Shown here one piece after another: positions 17,805 to 27,311 of a stretch of DNA of 64,000 bases (position 1 is the first letter of the stretch; each line of letters begins with the position of its first letter). Source of the stretch: Chitinophagaceae bacterium (GTDB lineage: Bacteria; Bacteroidota; Bacteroidia; Chitinophagales; Chitinophagaceae). The stretch spans positions 189,226 to 253,225 of the forward strand of contig JALHNJ010000004.1 of assembly GCA_022843585.1 (NCBI GenBank). Direction: 5' to 3'. Made by a program: the position numbers and the translations under genes. The notes beneath the pieces are model-generated. The model was not told where the DNA came from. It worked only from the letters and a program-made list of their open reading frames with translations, and did not search any database.

Positions 17805-18236
17805 ATGAAAAATCTATTCCTCATCACATTAATTACAATAGCCATGTCACAAAAAAATATAGCACAAACAACAGGTAATACTGTTAGTTCCGAGTATCTT
17901 TTATTATTCCGCAATATTAGTGGAGATGGTAAATATTTAGTTTCTCCGGATGATATGCAAAAGGCGATGCCTAAGTGGCAAGCCTGGATTGGCGGCATTG
18001 CCCAAAAGGGAAAACTAGTTGCTACCAATCCTATTGATTACAATGGGAAAATAGTGACATCAAAAGAAGTAAAAGATCAGCCTTATTTGGTAAAAAAAGA
18101 GTTGGCTGTTGGCTATCTTATTTTAAAAGCTGCTACCTTGGAAGAAGCGATTGAAATAAGCAAAACCTGCCCCATCATTACCGAATATAATGGTAGTGTA
18201 GAAGTAAGAGCACTTACTCCTTTTCCAGCTCAATAA
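17805..18236 (+). CDS. YCII-related domain protein with signal peptide
   Basis: 143 residues. The N-terminus (MKNLFLITLITIAMSQ...IAQ) looks like a signal peptide, which is unusual for this mostly cytoplasmic family. The rest is a YCII/DGPF-type alpha-beta barrel: EYLLLFRN at the start, a helix with MPKWQAWIGGIAQKGKL, and the conserved GYLILKAATLEEAIEISKTCP. Function unknown. It is the last gene of the accessory cluster. Confidence 0.78.
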   Translation: MKNLFLITLITIAMSQKNIAQTTGNTVSSEYLLLFRNISGDGKYLVSPDDMQKAMPKWQAWIGGIAQKGKLVATNPIDYNGKIVTSKEVKDQPYLVKKELAVGYLILKAATLEEAIEISKTCPIITEYNGSVEVRALTPFPAQ

Positions 18237-18313
18237 ATTTCTTAATTAAAGCATCCTTCTATTTCAGCTAGTAGGATGCTTTAATTATTTTGTACCTTAG
18301 AAGTCATATTATT

Positions 18314-18751
18314 ATGACAGACGAATATTACATGATGCAGGCACTAAAAGAAGCTAAAAGAGCTTTTGAAGATGATGAAATACCCATCGGTGCTGTTGTG
18401 GTTATCAATGAAAAAATAATTGCACGGGGTCATAACATGACAGAACGATTGAATGATCCCACTGCACATGCAGAAATGATTGCCCTAACATCAGCCTTTA
18501 ATAATTTAGGGGCAAAATATTTACCAGAAGCTACCTTGTATGTAACAGTAGAACCTTGCTTTATGTGTGCCGGTGCTATCTATTGGAGCAAGCTGGGCAA
18601 GATTGTATATGGTGCGGATGATGAAAAAAATGGATACAAAAAAACTGCAGGCGCCAATTGGCCCTTTCACCCAAAAACAGAATTGATACGTGGTGTATTA
18701 AAAGAAGATTGCGCCAAGCTGATGAAAGATTTTTTTAAGAATAAGCGGTAA
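18314..18751 (+). CDS. tadA: tRNA-specific adenosine deaminase
   Basis: Converts A34 to inosine in the anticodon of tRNA-Arg(ACG). 145 residues from the ATG at 18314. The zinc site is intact: His52 and Glu54 in TAHAEM, Cys82 and Cys85 in VEPCFMCAGA. A longer TTG-started frame from 18290 overlaps a TACCTTAG promoter-like box at 18292 and is rejected. It is a single gene between two accessory stretches. Confidence 0.92.
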   Translation: MTDEYYMMQALKEAKRAFEDDEIPIGAVVVINEKIIARGHNMTERLNDPTAHAEMIALTSAFNNLGAKYLPEATLYVTVEPCFMCAGAIYWSKLGKIVYGADDEKNGYKKTAGANWPFHPKTELIRGVLKEDCAKLMKDFFKNKR

Positions 18752-18978
18752 ATAGAGACAAAATCAATAAAACCAAAAGATAGTAATTACACACCCTTTT
18801 AGCTCGACCTCAAATGAATGATTTGTAGAAACTTTTACCGAAAAAGGGGAAAGCCGAAACTGTTTTAAATATTGGTTTCCGAGATTAGGAACAATTCATC
18901 CACCTTCACTTAAATTAAACATCATCTCCCTAATTTTGTTATTACTACCAGTGATAATAACTAACTAAATTTAAAATT

Positions 18979-19578
18979 ATGGCATTTACATTAGCTCCTC
19001 TTCCTTATGCACACGATGCGCTGGAACCACATATTGATACACAGACCATGCAAATACATCATGGCAAACACCACCAGGCTTATGTTGACAATCTTAATAA
19101 AGCTATTGCAGGTACTCCTAATGAGGAAAAATTATTAGAAGAATTAGTAGCAGCCGCTGGTTCTATTTCGCCTGCTGTTCGTAATAATGGTGGCGGCCAT
19201 TGGAATCATACTTTTTTCTGGGAAAGTCTTTCAGCAGATGGTGGCGGAACGCCTTCAGGAAAATTAGCAAATGCAATTACTGAAGCGTTTGGTTCTTTTG
19301 ATGCATTTAAAGAAAAATTTGCAGCGGCTGGTATGACAAGATTTGGCAGTGGCTGGGCTTGGTTAATTATAAAAGATGATAAGCTTGAAGTATCATCCAC
19401 GCCTAATCAGGATAATCCATTAATGGATGTTGCTGAAGTAAAAGGAACACCAATATTAGGTTGTGATGTATGGGAACATGCCTATTATTTAAAATATCAG
19501 AATAAAAGAGCAGACTACCTGGCTGCATTTTGGAATGTGGTAAACTGGGATGAAGTGGCAAAAAGATTTGCAAAATAA
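18979..19578 (+). CDS. sodA: Superoxide dismutase, Mn/Fe family, probably Mn
   Basis: 199 residues, cytoplasmic with no signal peptide. Metal ligands are His27 (QIHHGKHH), His77 (HWNHTFFW), Asp163 and His167 (DVWEHAYY). The active-site Gln is supplied from the C-terminal domain (PNQDNP, Gln144) and Gly-Gly-Gly precedes HWNH, the pattern of the manganese type. A terminator follows directly. Confidence 0.95.
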   Translation: MAFTLAPLPYAHDALEPHIDTQTMQIHHGKHHQAYVDNLNKAIAGTPNEEKLLEELVAAAGSISPAVRNNGGGHWNHTFFWESLSADGGGTPSGKLANAITEAFGSFDAFKEKFAAAGMTRFGSGWAWLIIKDDKLEVSSTPNQDNPLMDVAEVKGTPILGCDVWEHAYYLKYQNKRADYLAAFWNVVNWDEVAKRFAK

Positions 19579-19604
19579 TTTTTATCAACGGAAAATAATT
19601 AAAG

Positions 19605-19628
19605 AGACTGCTTAATGGCGGTCTTTTT
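19605..19628. terminator. Terminator between sodA and the convergent NarL-type gene
   Basis: AGACTGC / GCGGTCT stem (one wobble), loop TTAATG, then TTTTT on the plus strand. An A-run on the other side lets it work on the minus strand too. It overlaps the last bases of the minus-strand regulator. Confidence 0.65.
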
Positions 19629-20256
19629 AATTTACACCAGGGTTGTTTAATTTATTAACCGCTTCCATTTTATTGTTTACATGCAGCTTTGCGTAGATGT
19701 TTTTTAGATGCTTCTTTACCGTATGCTTACTTAAAATTAATTTGTCGGCCACTTCCTGAAAACCGATTCCTGTAGCTACCAATTGCAATACTTCATTTTC
19801 TCTTTCTGTTAATTCAGATAAGCTGGTTCTACTTTGATTTTGATGAAAGGCCTGAATTACTTTTCGGGCAATGTAACGGCTCATTGGCGAACCACCACTG
19901 TGTAATTCTTTTAGTGATTCAATAATTTCCAGCGGCATTGTATCTTTTAAAATATACCCCGATGCTCCGTTTTTTAATGCGTTAAACACAAATTCATTAT
20001 CATCATAAAAAGAACAAACCATACATAACACTTCTGGGGTTTGTTGCTTGATAACAGAAATTATATCAACACCACTTTTACCTGGTAATTTAATATCGAT
20101 AATTGCAATATCTGGTGGATGATGAATGATATGAGGAATTGCTTCGGCTCCCGATGCATAAGCATTAAGAATTGTAAAGTAATCTGAATTGTTTATCAGC
20201 GTTACCAATCCCTCCCGATAATACTTATCGTCTTCAATAATAGAAACCTTAACCAA
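19627..20256 (-). CDS. NarL/FixJ-family response regulator
   Basis: 209 residues. The receiver domain has EDD (8-10), phospho-acceptor Asp54 (IIDIKLPGKSG) and Lys in YILKD. The LuxR-type helix-turn-helix is C-terminal (LTERENEVLQLVATGIGFQEVADKLILSKHTVKKHLKNIYAKL). No kinase gene is adjacent, so it is an orphan here. The target genes are unknown. Confidence 0.93.
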   Translation of the reverse strand: MVKVSIIEDDKYYREGLVTLINNSDYFTILNAYASGAEAIPHIIHHPPDIAIIDIKLPGKSGVDIISVIKQQTPEVLCMVCSFYDDNEFVFNALKNGASGYILKDTMPLEIIESLKELHSGGSPMSRYIARKVIQAFHQNQSRTSLSELTERENEVLQLVATGIGFQEVADKLILSKHTVKKHLKNIYAKLHVNNKMEAVNKLNNPGVN

Positions 20257-20333
20257 AGCCTTTAATTTAAAAACTAATATACAGAATAAAAGCCTCCCTA
20301 AATGTAGTTAGATCTAATGAAGTTTTGATTATA

Positions 20334-20564
20334 CTATGGTACAGGATCATAGCCGCTTCCTCCCCAGGGGTGACAGCGGGAAATTCTTTTTATGGCCAGC
20401 CACATTCCTTTAAATACGCCATGCTTTTTTAATGCTTCTGCTGCATAGTGAGAACAGGTAGGTGTGTAACGACACTTAGGTCCGAGGATAGGCGAAATAA
20501 CCCATTGATAAATTTTTATCAATACGATAAAAGGGAGACTCAATAATTGCAGGAATTTTTTCAC
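20334..20564 (-). CDS. yidD: Membrane protein insertion efficiency factor YidD
   Basis: 76 residues of the YidD family: a short hydrophobic N-terminus with an amphipathic stretch ([25 protein letters not shown]) and GGSGYDP at the end. YidD helps insertion of membrane proteins near SecYEG/YidC. It starts with GTG, whose GTGA overlaps the rnpA stop by 4 nt, so the two are translationally coupled. Confidence 0.93.
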   Translation of the reverse strand: MKKFLQLLSLPFIVLIKIYQWVISPILGPKCRYTPTCSHYAAEALKKHGVFKGMWLAIKRISRCHPWGGSGYDPVP

Positions 20565-20932
20565 TGACTGGTTGATGATAGTTTGTTGAGTTTGTCTATA
20601 GCTTTACCTACTGCATCAAACACTTGATTGTATTCAGGCAATTCTTTGCCGGTATAAATAAAGAAGATGATCAACTTTGATTGTAACAATTGTTTTTGCA
20701 AACGCCAGGCTTCTCTCACTAATCGTTTTGCCCTGTTTCGATCCGTTGCTCTTTTAAATATTTTACTGCTTACTCCCACTCCAAACTGATGCGAGGTGCT
20801 TTCTGTGGTATTTGTAATAAAAAAAATACGAAATGGTGTTAATGAAAACTTCTTCCCTTCGCTGAACAACTGGTCAGTTTGCTTTTTGCTTTTCAGCCGC
20901 TCATTCTTTCCTAATGTAAATTTTTTTGCCAT
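20561..20932 (-). CDS. rnpA: Ribonuclease P protein component
   Basis: Protein subunit of RNase P, which trims the 5' ends of pre-tRNAs. 123 residues; the RNA-binding signature [17 protein letters not shown] is in the middle and the N-terminus has [15 protein letters not shown]. It follows rpmH with a terminator-like hairpin in between and overlaps yidD. This is the usual rpmH-rnpA-yidD order, but no dnaA is in view. Confidence 0.94.
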   Translation of the reverse strand: MAKKFTLGKNERLKSKKQTDQLFSEGKKFSLTPFRIFFITNTTESTSHQFGVGVSSKIFKRATDRNRAKRLVREAWRLQKQLLQSKLIIFFIYTGKELPEYNQVFDAVGKAIDKLNKLSSTSQ

Positions 20933-20940
20933 GCTGGAAA

Positions 20941-20968
20941 TAAAAAAGCTCCAGCAAAAACTGGAGCT
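20941..20968 (-). terminator. Attenuator/terminator between rpmH and rnpA
   Basis: Minus-strand hairpin AGCTCCAG-TTTTTG-CTGGAGCT (8-bp perfect stem) followed by TTTTTT, 9 nt before the rnpA start codon. It would end most transcripts after rpmH and lower rnpA-yidD expression relative to the ribosomal protein gene. Confidence 0.8.
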
Positions 20969-21022
20969 ATAAAATTATCGAATCCTCCCTTACCACCCCT
21001 CTGGGGATTTGGGGAATGCTTC

Positions 21023-21178
21023 TTATTTCAGTTTACTCTCATCAGAAACAGTCAGCTTCTTACGGCCTTTAGCACGGCGACTAGCCAATACTTTACGACC
21101 ATTGGCAGTTGCCATACGCTTACGAAAACCATGAACAGTTTTACGACGCTTACGATGAGGTTGGAATGTACGTTTCAT
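21023..21178 (-). CDS. rpmH: 50S ribosomal protein L34
   Basis: 51 residues, too short for most ORF callers. Start [18 protein letters not shown]; the core [26 protein letters not shown] is diagnostic of L34, with a short acidic C-terminal extension (SDESKLK). It is the first gene of the rpmH-rnpA-yidD group. The ATG at 21178 gives the conserved start. Confidence 0.96.
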   Translation of the reverse strand: MKRTFQPHRKRRKTVHGFRKRMATANGRKVLASRRAKGRKKLTVSDESKLK

Positions 21179-21427
21179 TGTTTTATACTTTTTTCACTTT
21201 TATGAAATACGAACCGGGAGAACAGTTCAGGTTTCAAACCTTGTCTGCCGCTAGGCAGGTTCACCAGCAAATCACCACATCCGCTGTTTGTGAAAGGACG
21301 GCAAAGGTAAGGGAAGCAAGCCAGAAGTAGAGGTTAAGAGGGATGAAATTTATACCAAAGTAGAATTATTGATTTTTCAATTCTCTATAAGAACAACGAT
21401 TTTCAAACAGGCTGATAATCAATGGAT

Positions 21428-22258
21428 TTATACTCCTAAATCAGCATGTTTGGAACTTACTGCTTCTCCATAAAAAGTAGCGGCATGATTGTCGAAATCT
21501 TCTGTTGAATCAGTTGTGTAAAATTGCCGATCGCCATTTTTACTGCATTGACCCTCCATTTCAGGATGTCGTTTCAAATAATCAACAAGACCTTCGGCTA
21601 CTATCTCACCCTGCGAAATCAGTTTTACTCCAACCGGGAGATACTCAATTATTTTTTCTTTTAGCAATGGATAATGTGTGCAGGCCAATAATATTACATC
21701 TATTGTGGGGCCTTTCTCAAAAATAGCATGCAAATGCTTTTTTACAAAGTAGTCGGCACCATTACTAGTATGCTCATTACTTTCTATCAAGGGCACCCAC
21801 ATCGGACAAGCTTCCTGGTAAACTTTTAATCCGGGATAAAATTTTGCAATTTCCATCGGGTATGATTCAGAAACCACCGTACCATTTGTTGCCAGCACTC
21901 CAACATTCATTGTTTCAGAAAAAGTACCAATTACTTCTGCTGTAGGCCGTATAACTCCCAACACTCTTTTACCGGGAGCCATTTTTGGCAAATCGTTTTG
22001 CTGAATTGTACGTAATGCTTTTGCCGAAGCTGTATTACAGGCAAGAATTACCAATGAACAACCCTGATCAAAAAACCATTGCACACATTGCAACGTATAA
22101 TGATAAACTGTATCAAAAGAACGGTTGCCGTAGGGAGCTCTCGCATTATCACCCAAATACAGGTAATCATATTGCGGTAGCTGACTTACTATTTCTTTTA
22201 AAACAGTAAGACCGCCATAACCTGAATCAAAAACACCAATTGGGCTTTGCTTTTGCAT
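21428..22258 (-). CDS. murI: Glutamate racemase
   Basis: Supplies D-glutamate for peptidoglycan. 276 residues from the ATG at 22258. Both catalytic cysteines are present (LACNTAS and LLACTHYP), as is the N-terminal IGVFDSGYGGLTV with the conserved Asp and Ser. A TTG-started extension to 22309 would cross a promoter box and is rejected. It is the last gene of the minus-strand envelope cluster but has its own promoter after the ompH terminator. Confidence 0.94.
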   Translation of the reverse strand: MQKQSPIGVFDSGYGGLTVLKEIVSQLPQYDYLYLGDNARAPYGNRSFDTVYHYTLQCVQWFFDQGCSLVILACNTASAKALRTIQQNDLPKMAPGKRVLGVIRPTAEVIGTFSETMNVGVLATNGTVVSESYPMEIAKFYPGLKVYQEACPMWVPLIESNEHTSNGADYFVKKHLHAIFEKGPTIDVILLACTHYPLLKEKIIEYLPVGVKLISQGEIVAEGLVDYLKRHPEMEGQCSKNGDRQFYTTDSTEDFDNHAATFYGEAVSSKHADLGV

Positions 22259-22262
22259 ATTG

Positions 22263-22270
22263 CAAAAATA
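22263..22270 (-). promoter_or_regulatory. TAnnTTTG promoter box for murI, nearly leaderless
   Basis: TATTTTTG on the minus strand ends only 4 nt before the murI ATG. By the usual spacing of this box the transcript would start at or next to the start codon, giving an essentially leaderless mRNA. Confidence 0.45.
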
Positions 22271-22295
22271 GGGTTGATAACAAAGTATAACAGGA

Positions 22296-22337
22296 AAAAA
22301 GAACCCCATCTTACTTGGAGCAAGATGGGGTTCTTTT
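22296..22337 (-). terminator. Terminator after the second ompH gene
   Basis: Stem AACCCCATCTT / AAGATGGGGTT with loop from GCTCC to GTA, flanked by AAAAGA and TTCTTTTTT. It is nearly symmetric, so it may work in both directions. It lies 17 nt downstream of the skp-like stop codon and upstream of murI. Confidence 0.8.
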
Positions 22338-22353
22338 AATGTGTTTAAATTAT

Positions 22354-22878
22354 TTACTTTCCTGCTGGTTTAGGCACATTTATTTTGAGTTTTGCCGCTA
22401 CCAGTAAAATTATATCATCAGCTTCTGGAGCTACTAAAAGAGATTCCTTGCTAAGAATATGCGTATAGCCTTTTTCTTTGGCTACTAGTTTAATAGCATC
22501 ATACACTTTTCTATAGATAGGGGCTAAAAGTTCATTTTGCTTGGCTTCAATTGCCTGGTTAACTATTTGCTGCCAGTTTTGAATCTGGTAGATCAATGTC
22601 GGTAATTCCTGTTCAATTTGTTTACGAACAGCCGGTGGGGTTTTTACTGAATCTCTGTAAACGCTGTCTTTGTATTGGTATAAGGAAACAATTTGTGCAT
22701 ACTGAGGGTTGATAGAATCTGCCTGGTAGCGTTCGAGTAATGAATCTAGCTTACCGGTTTCAGGCATTAGACCAACTACGTTATCAACGCTTATATAACC
22801 AAATTTAGATTGTGCATTAGCACTGTCTGCTAATAACAGGCCAGCGGCCAATGTTAGTACTGTAAAAATTTTTTTCAT
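22354..22878 (-). CDS. OmpH/Skp family periplasmic chaperone
   Basis: 174 residues: signal peptide (about 1-22, cut after SANA), then KFGYISVDNVVGLMPET, a long helical segment with heptad-like pattern, and the C-terminal KGYTHILSKE motif. Skp-type proteins carry unfolded outer-membrane proteins across the periplasm to BamA. It is the second of two tandem copies; in Bacteroidota two ompH genes commonly follow bamA. Confidence 0.88.
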   Translation of the reverse strand: MKKIFTVLTLAAGLLLADSANAQSKFGYISVDNVVGLMPETGKLDSLLERYQADSINPQYAQIVSLYQYKDSVYRDSVKTPPAVRKQIEQELPTLIYQIQNWQQIVNQAIEAKQNELLAPIYRKVYDAIKLVAKEKGYTHILSKESLLVAPEADDIILLVAAKLKINVPKPAGK

Positions 22879-23023
22879 CTGTTTTGTTTTGTTTTTCGCC
22901 TCACCTATTTAATGAGGCCGTTTTATTGCTTTACTATGATTATGCAAAATAGAATTTAGTTGTCTGTACAGAGCCGTATAAATATCCTTTTGACTTTTTT
23001 AACAAACTCTTCCTTCTTCAAGG

Positions 23024-23536
23024 TTAGTTTCTTACTCCCAGATCTTTCAGTACATCCTCACTCTTGTCTAATTTTGGGTCGGCAAATATAATGGTAATTC
23101 CCTCACTTTTATCGAGTACAAAATCGTAGCCCCTTGTCACCGCCATCTTCTGAACGGCGTTGTAAACCTTATCCTGTATGGGTTTTACCAGTTCTTGCCT
23201 TTTTTTGAATAAATCTCCTTCAAAACCAAAGCGTTTGCGCTGCAAATCTCGTAGCTCCTTTTCCTTATTAAAAAGTTGATCTTCCCTTTTTTTCTTCAAA
23301 TCATCACTCAGCATTACCTGTTCGGCCTCAAAATCCTTGTACATTTTATCCAACTCGGTTTGCTTTCCATCAATTTCTCTTTGCCATCCTGCGGCAATAT
23401 CATCGATTTGAGTTTGAGCCTGTTTATAATCAGGCATTTTATCCAAGATGTACCTTGTATCAATGATGGCATATTTTTGAGAAAATCCCAAAACGCCAAA
23501 TCCCAGCAAACAAACTAATAGGAAAGTCTTTTTCAT
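23024..23536 (-). CDS. OmpH/Skp family periplasmic chaperone
   Basis: 170 residues: signal peptide (about 1-19), KYAIIDTRYILDKMPDY, a long charged coiled-coil (about 50-125), and MAVTRGYDFVLDKSEGITI at the end, the classical OmpH pattern. It lies 41 nt after bamA, likely in the same transcript. The copy downstream is divergent in sequence but of the same design. Confidence 0.9.
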   Translation of the reverse strand: MKKTFLLVCLLGFGVLGFSQKYAIIDTRYILDKMPDYKQAQTQIDDIAAGWQREIDGKQTELDKMYKDFEAEQVMLSDDLKKKREDQLFNKEKELRDLQRKRFGFEGDLFKKRQELVKPIQDKVYNAVQKMAVTRGYDFVLDKSEGITIIFADPKLDKSEDVLKDLGVRN

Positions 23537-23577
23537 ACAATGGAATTTGTGATTTAATAATTTGTGATTTCTACTTT

Positions 23578-26310
23578 TTATTCCGGTTCAAATCCAAGCA
23601 TAAAGGTAAATCTTGTTGCACCTTTTAATCCTTGTTGGCCAGGTGTGATGCGATCCAATCCAACGCCATAATCAAATCCAAGTAAACCAAACATCGGCAG
23701 GAAAAAACGCATACCTACACCAACACTGCGGCGTAAACGGAACGGGTTATAATCCTTATAATCATGCCAACCGTTTGCAGCTTCAAAAAATGTAAGTGCA
23801 TAGATTGTGCTGCTTGGGTTAGTTACCAATGGGAAACGCATTTCCAATGTGTACTTATTAAAGATGGTAAAGAACCTGCTCGCATTTTGCTGGTCAGGAT
23901 TTAATGAAGGATCTGATGTTTCGTAAACCGGGTAACCTCTATGTGCTATGATATCATAGCCCAATAAACCAAAGTTGTTTGTCAGACCCGCATCACCCAC
24001 CTGAAAACGTTCAAATGGTGAGTAGTCAAGCTTGTTGTTATAGCGACCCATAAAACCATACTTAGCAGCTATCTTCATTACAAACTGGCGATTTTTTTCT
24101 GCTCCCATAGCTTTACCAATTGGCACATACCATTCTGCATTAAATCTCCACTTGTGATACTCCGGTGTTTTGTAAGGATTTTTTGAAGTTGCTATATTCT
24201 TATTAAATAAAGAGTAAGGCGGTGTAAACTGAACAGTAGCTAAAAAGTTAGATCCGCTGGTTGGGAAAATAGGATTAAAAACAGAAGACCGTTGTAATCC
24301 AATTTTAAGGCTGATGTTACTGGATGTACCATCACTTAAACCTTGAAATATTGGATAGTTCCGAAGTTTATACTGCGTAACATTTAAGGTGTACACCAAA
24401 CTAAAATAGTCATCCGGCCATTTTAATTGTTTACCCAGCGAAACGGAGAATCCATTTGTTTTTAAATAATTCGAATCAGACCTTGAACGATCTATCTGAC
24501 CAAATTGATTAAAGGCATTAGAGAACTTACTACTATTTATACCGAAAGTAAGTGAGTTTCTTTTCTTACCGCCTAACCAGGGCTCTGTAAAGGAGAAACT
24601 ATATGAACGATAAGCCCGGCCATTCGACTGTACTCGGACACTTAGTTTTTGACCATCCCCAGTAGGCAATGGATCCCATGCCTGTTTCTTCCAAATATTT
24701 TTTATAGAGAAGTTGTTGAAAGTAACACCCAGTGTTCCTGTAAGTCCAACACCACCACCCCAACCGGCAGAAAGCTCCAACTGATCGGATGATTTTTCTT
24801 CTAGCTTCCAGTTAATATCCACCGTTCCATCACTGGCATCAGGCACTACACCGGGGTTAATTGTTTCCTGGTTAAAATATTGAAGGTTACCCAACTCTCT
24901 TTGTGAACGAATCAATTCCGAACGGCTAAATAATTCTCCCGGAATAGTTCTTAGCTCCCGGCGAATTACATGGTCTTTTGTTTTATCGTTTCCGGAAATC
25001 GTTACATTCTTAATCCTTGCCTGTGGGCCTTCGGTAATTCTAATTTCATGGTCAATTGTATCATTGTATACAGCAGTCTCCACCGGTTCTATCCGGAAAA
25101 AAAGATAGCCATCATCCATATACAAACCGCTGATATCGCCACCTTCTTGCGAAAGTTCTTTTCCTATTCTTTTATTCAACAAAGCAATATTGTACACATC
25201 ACCCTTATTGATGCCCAGCAACAGATTTAAAACAGAGTCGGTATATTTTGAATTTCCTTTCCACACAATATTGCCGAAATAATATCTTCTTCCTTCGTCA
25301 ACTTTGAGATCAAGATTTAGATTGCCTGTTTTCTTTAATGTTATTGCTGTATCTGCGACAATTACTGCATCTCTATAACCCTGGGAGTTATAATAGTCTA
25401 ATACTTTTTCTTTGTCTTCTTCGTATTTCGTTTGATCAAACTTAGCTCCACTAAATAGTTTGAAACGGAAATATGGATCTAATAATCTTTTTGTTTTACT
25501 GAGTGAAAGAGGCCCCCACTCACTGAGGTATTCTTTGAAGGAAAAAGGTTTGGTTTCTCCATAAGGACTGGGCTCATTATCTGCCTTAAGGGTAAATTTG
25601 CTCATTTCCTTGGTACCCTTCATCTGTTTTTTTAATCGTCCATCTTCTATACTTTCATTACTATAAAAGCGAACATTATCAACCTTTACTTTGTTGCCTT
25701 TATCAACATAAATGTTCATTGAATTAGAGTTGACAAAAGCCGGATCAGGTTGCTCTTCAATACGAACAGTTACATTACGATAACCTTTCTCCGCATAAAA
25801 TTTAGTGATCTTCTCTTTTACATCCCGTCTTGTATTTTCAGTAATGATCGTTTGCTTGGCCAGATTTATTTTACCCTGTATCTCTTCTTGTTCTGTTTTC
25901 TTAATGCCGATGAACTTAAAATTGCCTAAGCGGGGACGTTCCTGTACATTAATTTCAATCCAAACTTTATCATCATCCACTTTTGTAACATACATCTGTA
26001 TATTGGCAAAAAGTTTTTGACGCCATAAGTTGGCAATTGATTTTGAAAAAATATCCGCACCCGGATGCATAAATTTATCGCCCGGTTGAATGTTGGCGAT
26101 AGAATAAACAATTGCTGTATCCAGATATTTGATACCGCTAATAGTAACGTTCGCCACAATATATTCCCTGGGGATACGGGCATTTTCCCATTCCAATAAT
26201 TTCGGATCTACAGAAGTAGGTCGGGTAGTATCTTCTTGTGCATTCACACTGATTGCAAGCATCACAGCAGTAATCAAAGTGATACCAAGTCTTAGTAAAA
26301 ATCGTTGCAT
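23578..26310 (-). CDS. bamA: Outer membrane protein assembly factor BamA
   Basis: 910 residues: signal peptide (about 1-24), a periplasmic series of POTRA domains (about 45-510; VRIEEQPDPAF, VDEGRRYYFGNIVWKG and ITEGPQARIKNVTISG mark them), and a C-terminal Omp85 barrel. The barrel starts around LELSAGWGGG and ends RFTFMLGFEPE; a RGYP motif lies in loop 6. It is the core of the machine inserting beta-barrel proteins. It heads the bamA-ompH-ompH run after uppS. Confidence 0.94.
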   Translation of the reverse strand: MQRFLLRLGITLITAVMLAISVNAQEDTTRPTSVDPKLLEWENARIPREYIVANVTISGIKYLDTAIVYSIANIQPGDKFMHPGADIFSKSIANLWRQKLFANIQMYVTKVDDDKVWIEINVQERPRLGNFKFIGIKKTEQEEIQGKINLAKQTIITENTRRDVKEKITKFYAEKGYRNVTVRIEEQPDPAFVNSNSMNIYVDKGNKVKVDNVRFYSNESIEDGRLKKQMKGTKEMSKFTLKADNEPSPYGETKPFSFKEYLSEWGPLSLSKTKRLLDPYFRFKLFSGAKFDQTKYEEDKEKVLDYYNSQGYRDAVIVADTAITLKKTGNLNLDLKVDEGRRYYFGNIVWKGNSKYTDSVLNLLLGINKGDVYNIALLNKRIGKELSQEGGDISGLYMDDGYLFFRIEPVETAVYNDTIDHEIRITEGPQARIKNVTISGNDKTKDHVIRRELRTIPGELFSRSELIRSQRELGNLQYFNQETINPGVVPDASDGTVDINWKLEEKSSDQLELSAGWGGGVGLTGTLGVTFNNFSIKNIWKKQAWDPLPTGDGQKLSVRVQSNGRAYRSYSFSFTEPWLGGKKRNSLTFGINSSKFSNAFNQFGQIDRSRSDSNYLKTNGFSVSLGKQLKWPDDYFSLVYTLNVTQYKLRNYPIFQGLSDGTSSNISLKIGLQRSSVFNPIFPTSGSNFLATVQFTPPYSLFNKNIATSKNPYKTPEYHKWRFNAEWYVPIGKAMGAEKNRQFVMKIAAKYGFMGRYNNKLDYSPFERFQVGDAGLTNNFGLLGYDIIAHRGYPVYETSDPSLNPDQQNASRFFTIFNKYTLEMRFPLVTNPSSTIYALTFFEAANGWHDYKDYNPFRLRRSVGVGMRFFLPMFGLLGFDYGVGLDRITPGQQGLKGATRFTFMLGFEPE

Positions 26311-26493
26311 GATGAATTGTTCTGGTAGTCTTCCCTACTTTCGGGACTTAATTAATTTGTTATCTGCGATTTATAAATAAGCCGCCATTTGGATCAGGCG
26401 GCAAAATAACGGTAAATAATTGAAGTCTTTGTTAAAGAAAATGGCAAATAGGCCAAAAAAAGCAATTGCGTCAAAATTCCCTGCAACTACTTT

Positions 26494-27255
26494 TTAGGAA
26501 ACGACCTGATTCTCTTGTAATTGGTCGCCGGTTTTGCCAAATCTCCGCTCTCTTCCCTGGTAATCTAAAATAGCTTCGTACAGGTTTTCCTTTCTAAAAT
26601 CCGGCCAGCGAACATTAGTAAAATAAAGCTCGGCATAAGCTAACTGGTACAATAAGAAGTTACTGATTCGGTATTCTCCACTGGTTCTTATCATTAACTC
26701 CGGGTCGGGAAAACCACTGGTACACAAAAATCGCTGTAAAGTGTCCTGATCAATTGCTTCTACGGCTAATTTTCCCTGTTTTACTTCGTAAGCAATGTTT
26801 TTAACAGCATTTAGCAATTCCCAACGGCCACTATAACTCAAGGCCATTACAAGATTTAGGCCTGTATTATTTTTTGTAATAGTCAATGCCTCATCCAATT
26901 CATTTTTGGCGTAGGCGGGCAGCATACTCATATCGCCAATTACATGAAGACGAATATTATTTTTATTTAGGCTCTCTACCTCTTTCCGTATAGTGCTGAC
27001 CAATAATTCCATCAATCCAACTACTTCATACTCAGGCCTATCCCAATTTTCGGTAGAAAAAGCATAGAGTGTAAGGTATTCAATGCCAAGCTCTGCAGAA
27101 CCTTCTACAATATTTCGTACACTTTCCACCCCATGAAAATGGCCAAAAAGGCGGTCTTCGCCTTTTTCTTTAGCCCAGCGGCCATTCCCATCCATTATAA
27201 TAGCGATATGCCGGGGAAGATGTTCTTTATTTATTTTATCTAAAAGTTCTTGCAT
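26494..27255 (-). CDS. uppS: Isoprenyl transferase (undecaprenyl pyrophosphate synthase)
   Basis: Makes the C55 carrier lipid for peptidoglycan and other envelope glycans. 253 residues with MDGNGRWA (Asp22), GHFHGVESVRNIVE, LYAFSTENW and the C-terminal RTSGEYRISNFLLYQLAYAELYF. It is close to bamA, which follows after about 180 nt. It has its own strong promoter and sits in the conserved nadK-uppS-bamA-ompH neighbourhood. Confidence 0.95.
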   Translation of the reverse strand: MQELLDKINKEHLPRHIAIIMDGNGRWAKEKGEDRLFGHFHGVESVRNIVEGSAELGIEYLTLYAFSTENWDRPEYEVVGLMELLVSTIRKEVESLNKNNIRLHVIGDMSMLPAYAKNELDEALTITKNNTGLNLVMALSYSGRWELLNAVKNIAYEVKQGKLAVEAIDQDTLQRFLCTSGFPDPELMIRTSGEYRISNFLLYQLAYAELYFTNVRWPDFRKENLYEAILDYQGRERRFGKTGDQLQENQVVS

Positions 27256-27280
27256 ATTGATGCCGCTGTATTGAGGGGCA

Positions 27281-27311
27281 CAAAGGTATAAAAAACAAAC
27301 CCCGAAGCAAT
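27281..27311 (-). promoter_or_regulatory. Promoter for uppS
   Basis: Minus strand ATTG (27311-27308), 19 nt, TACCTTTG (27288-27281): near-ideal Bacteroidota promoter. The predicted leader is about 22 nt. The -33 part overlaps the terminator of the upstream gene. Confidence 0.65.

Noticed and set aside
21109..21330. 73-residue plus-strand ORF
   Set aside because: Antisense to rpmH and its upstream region; no coding features.
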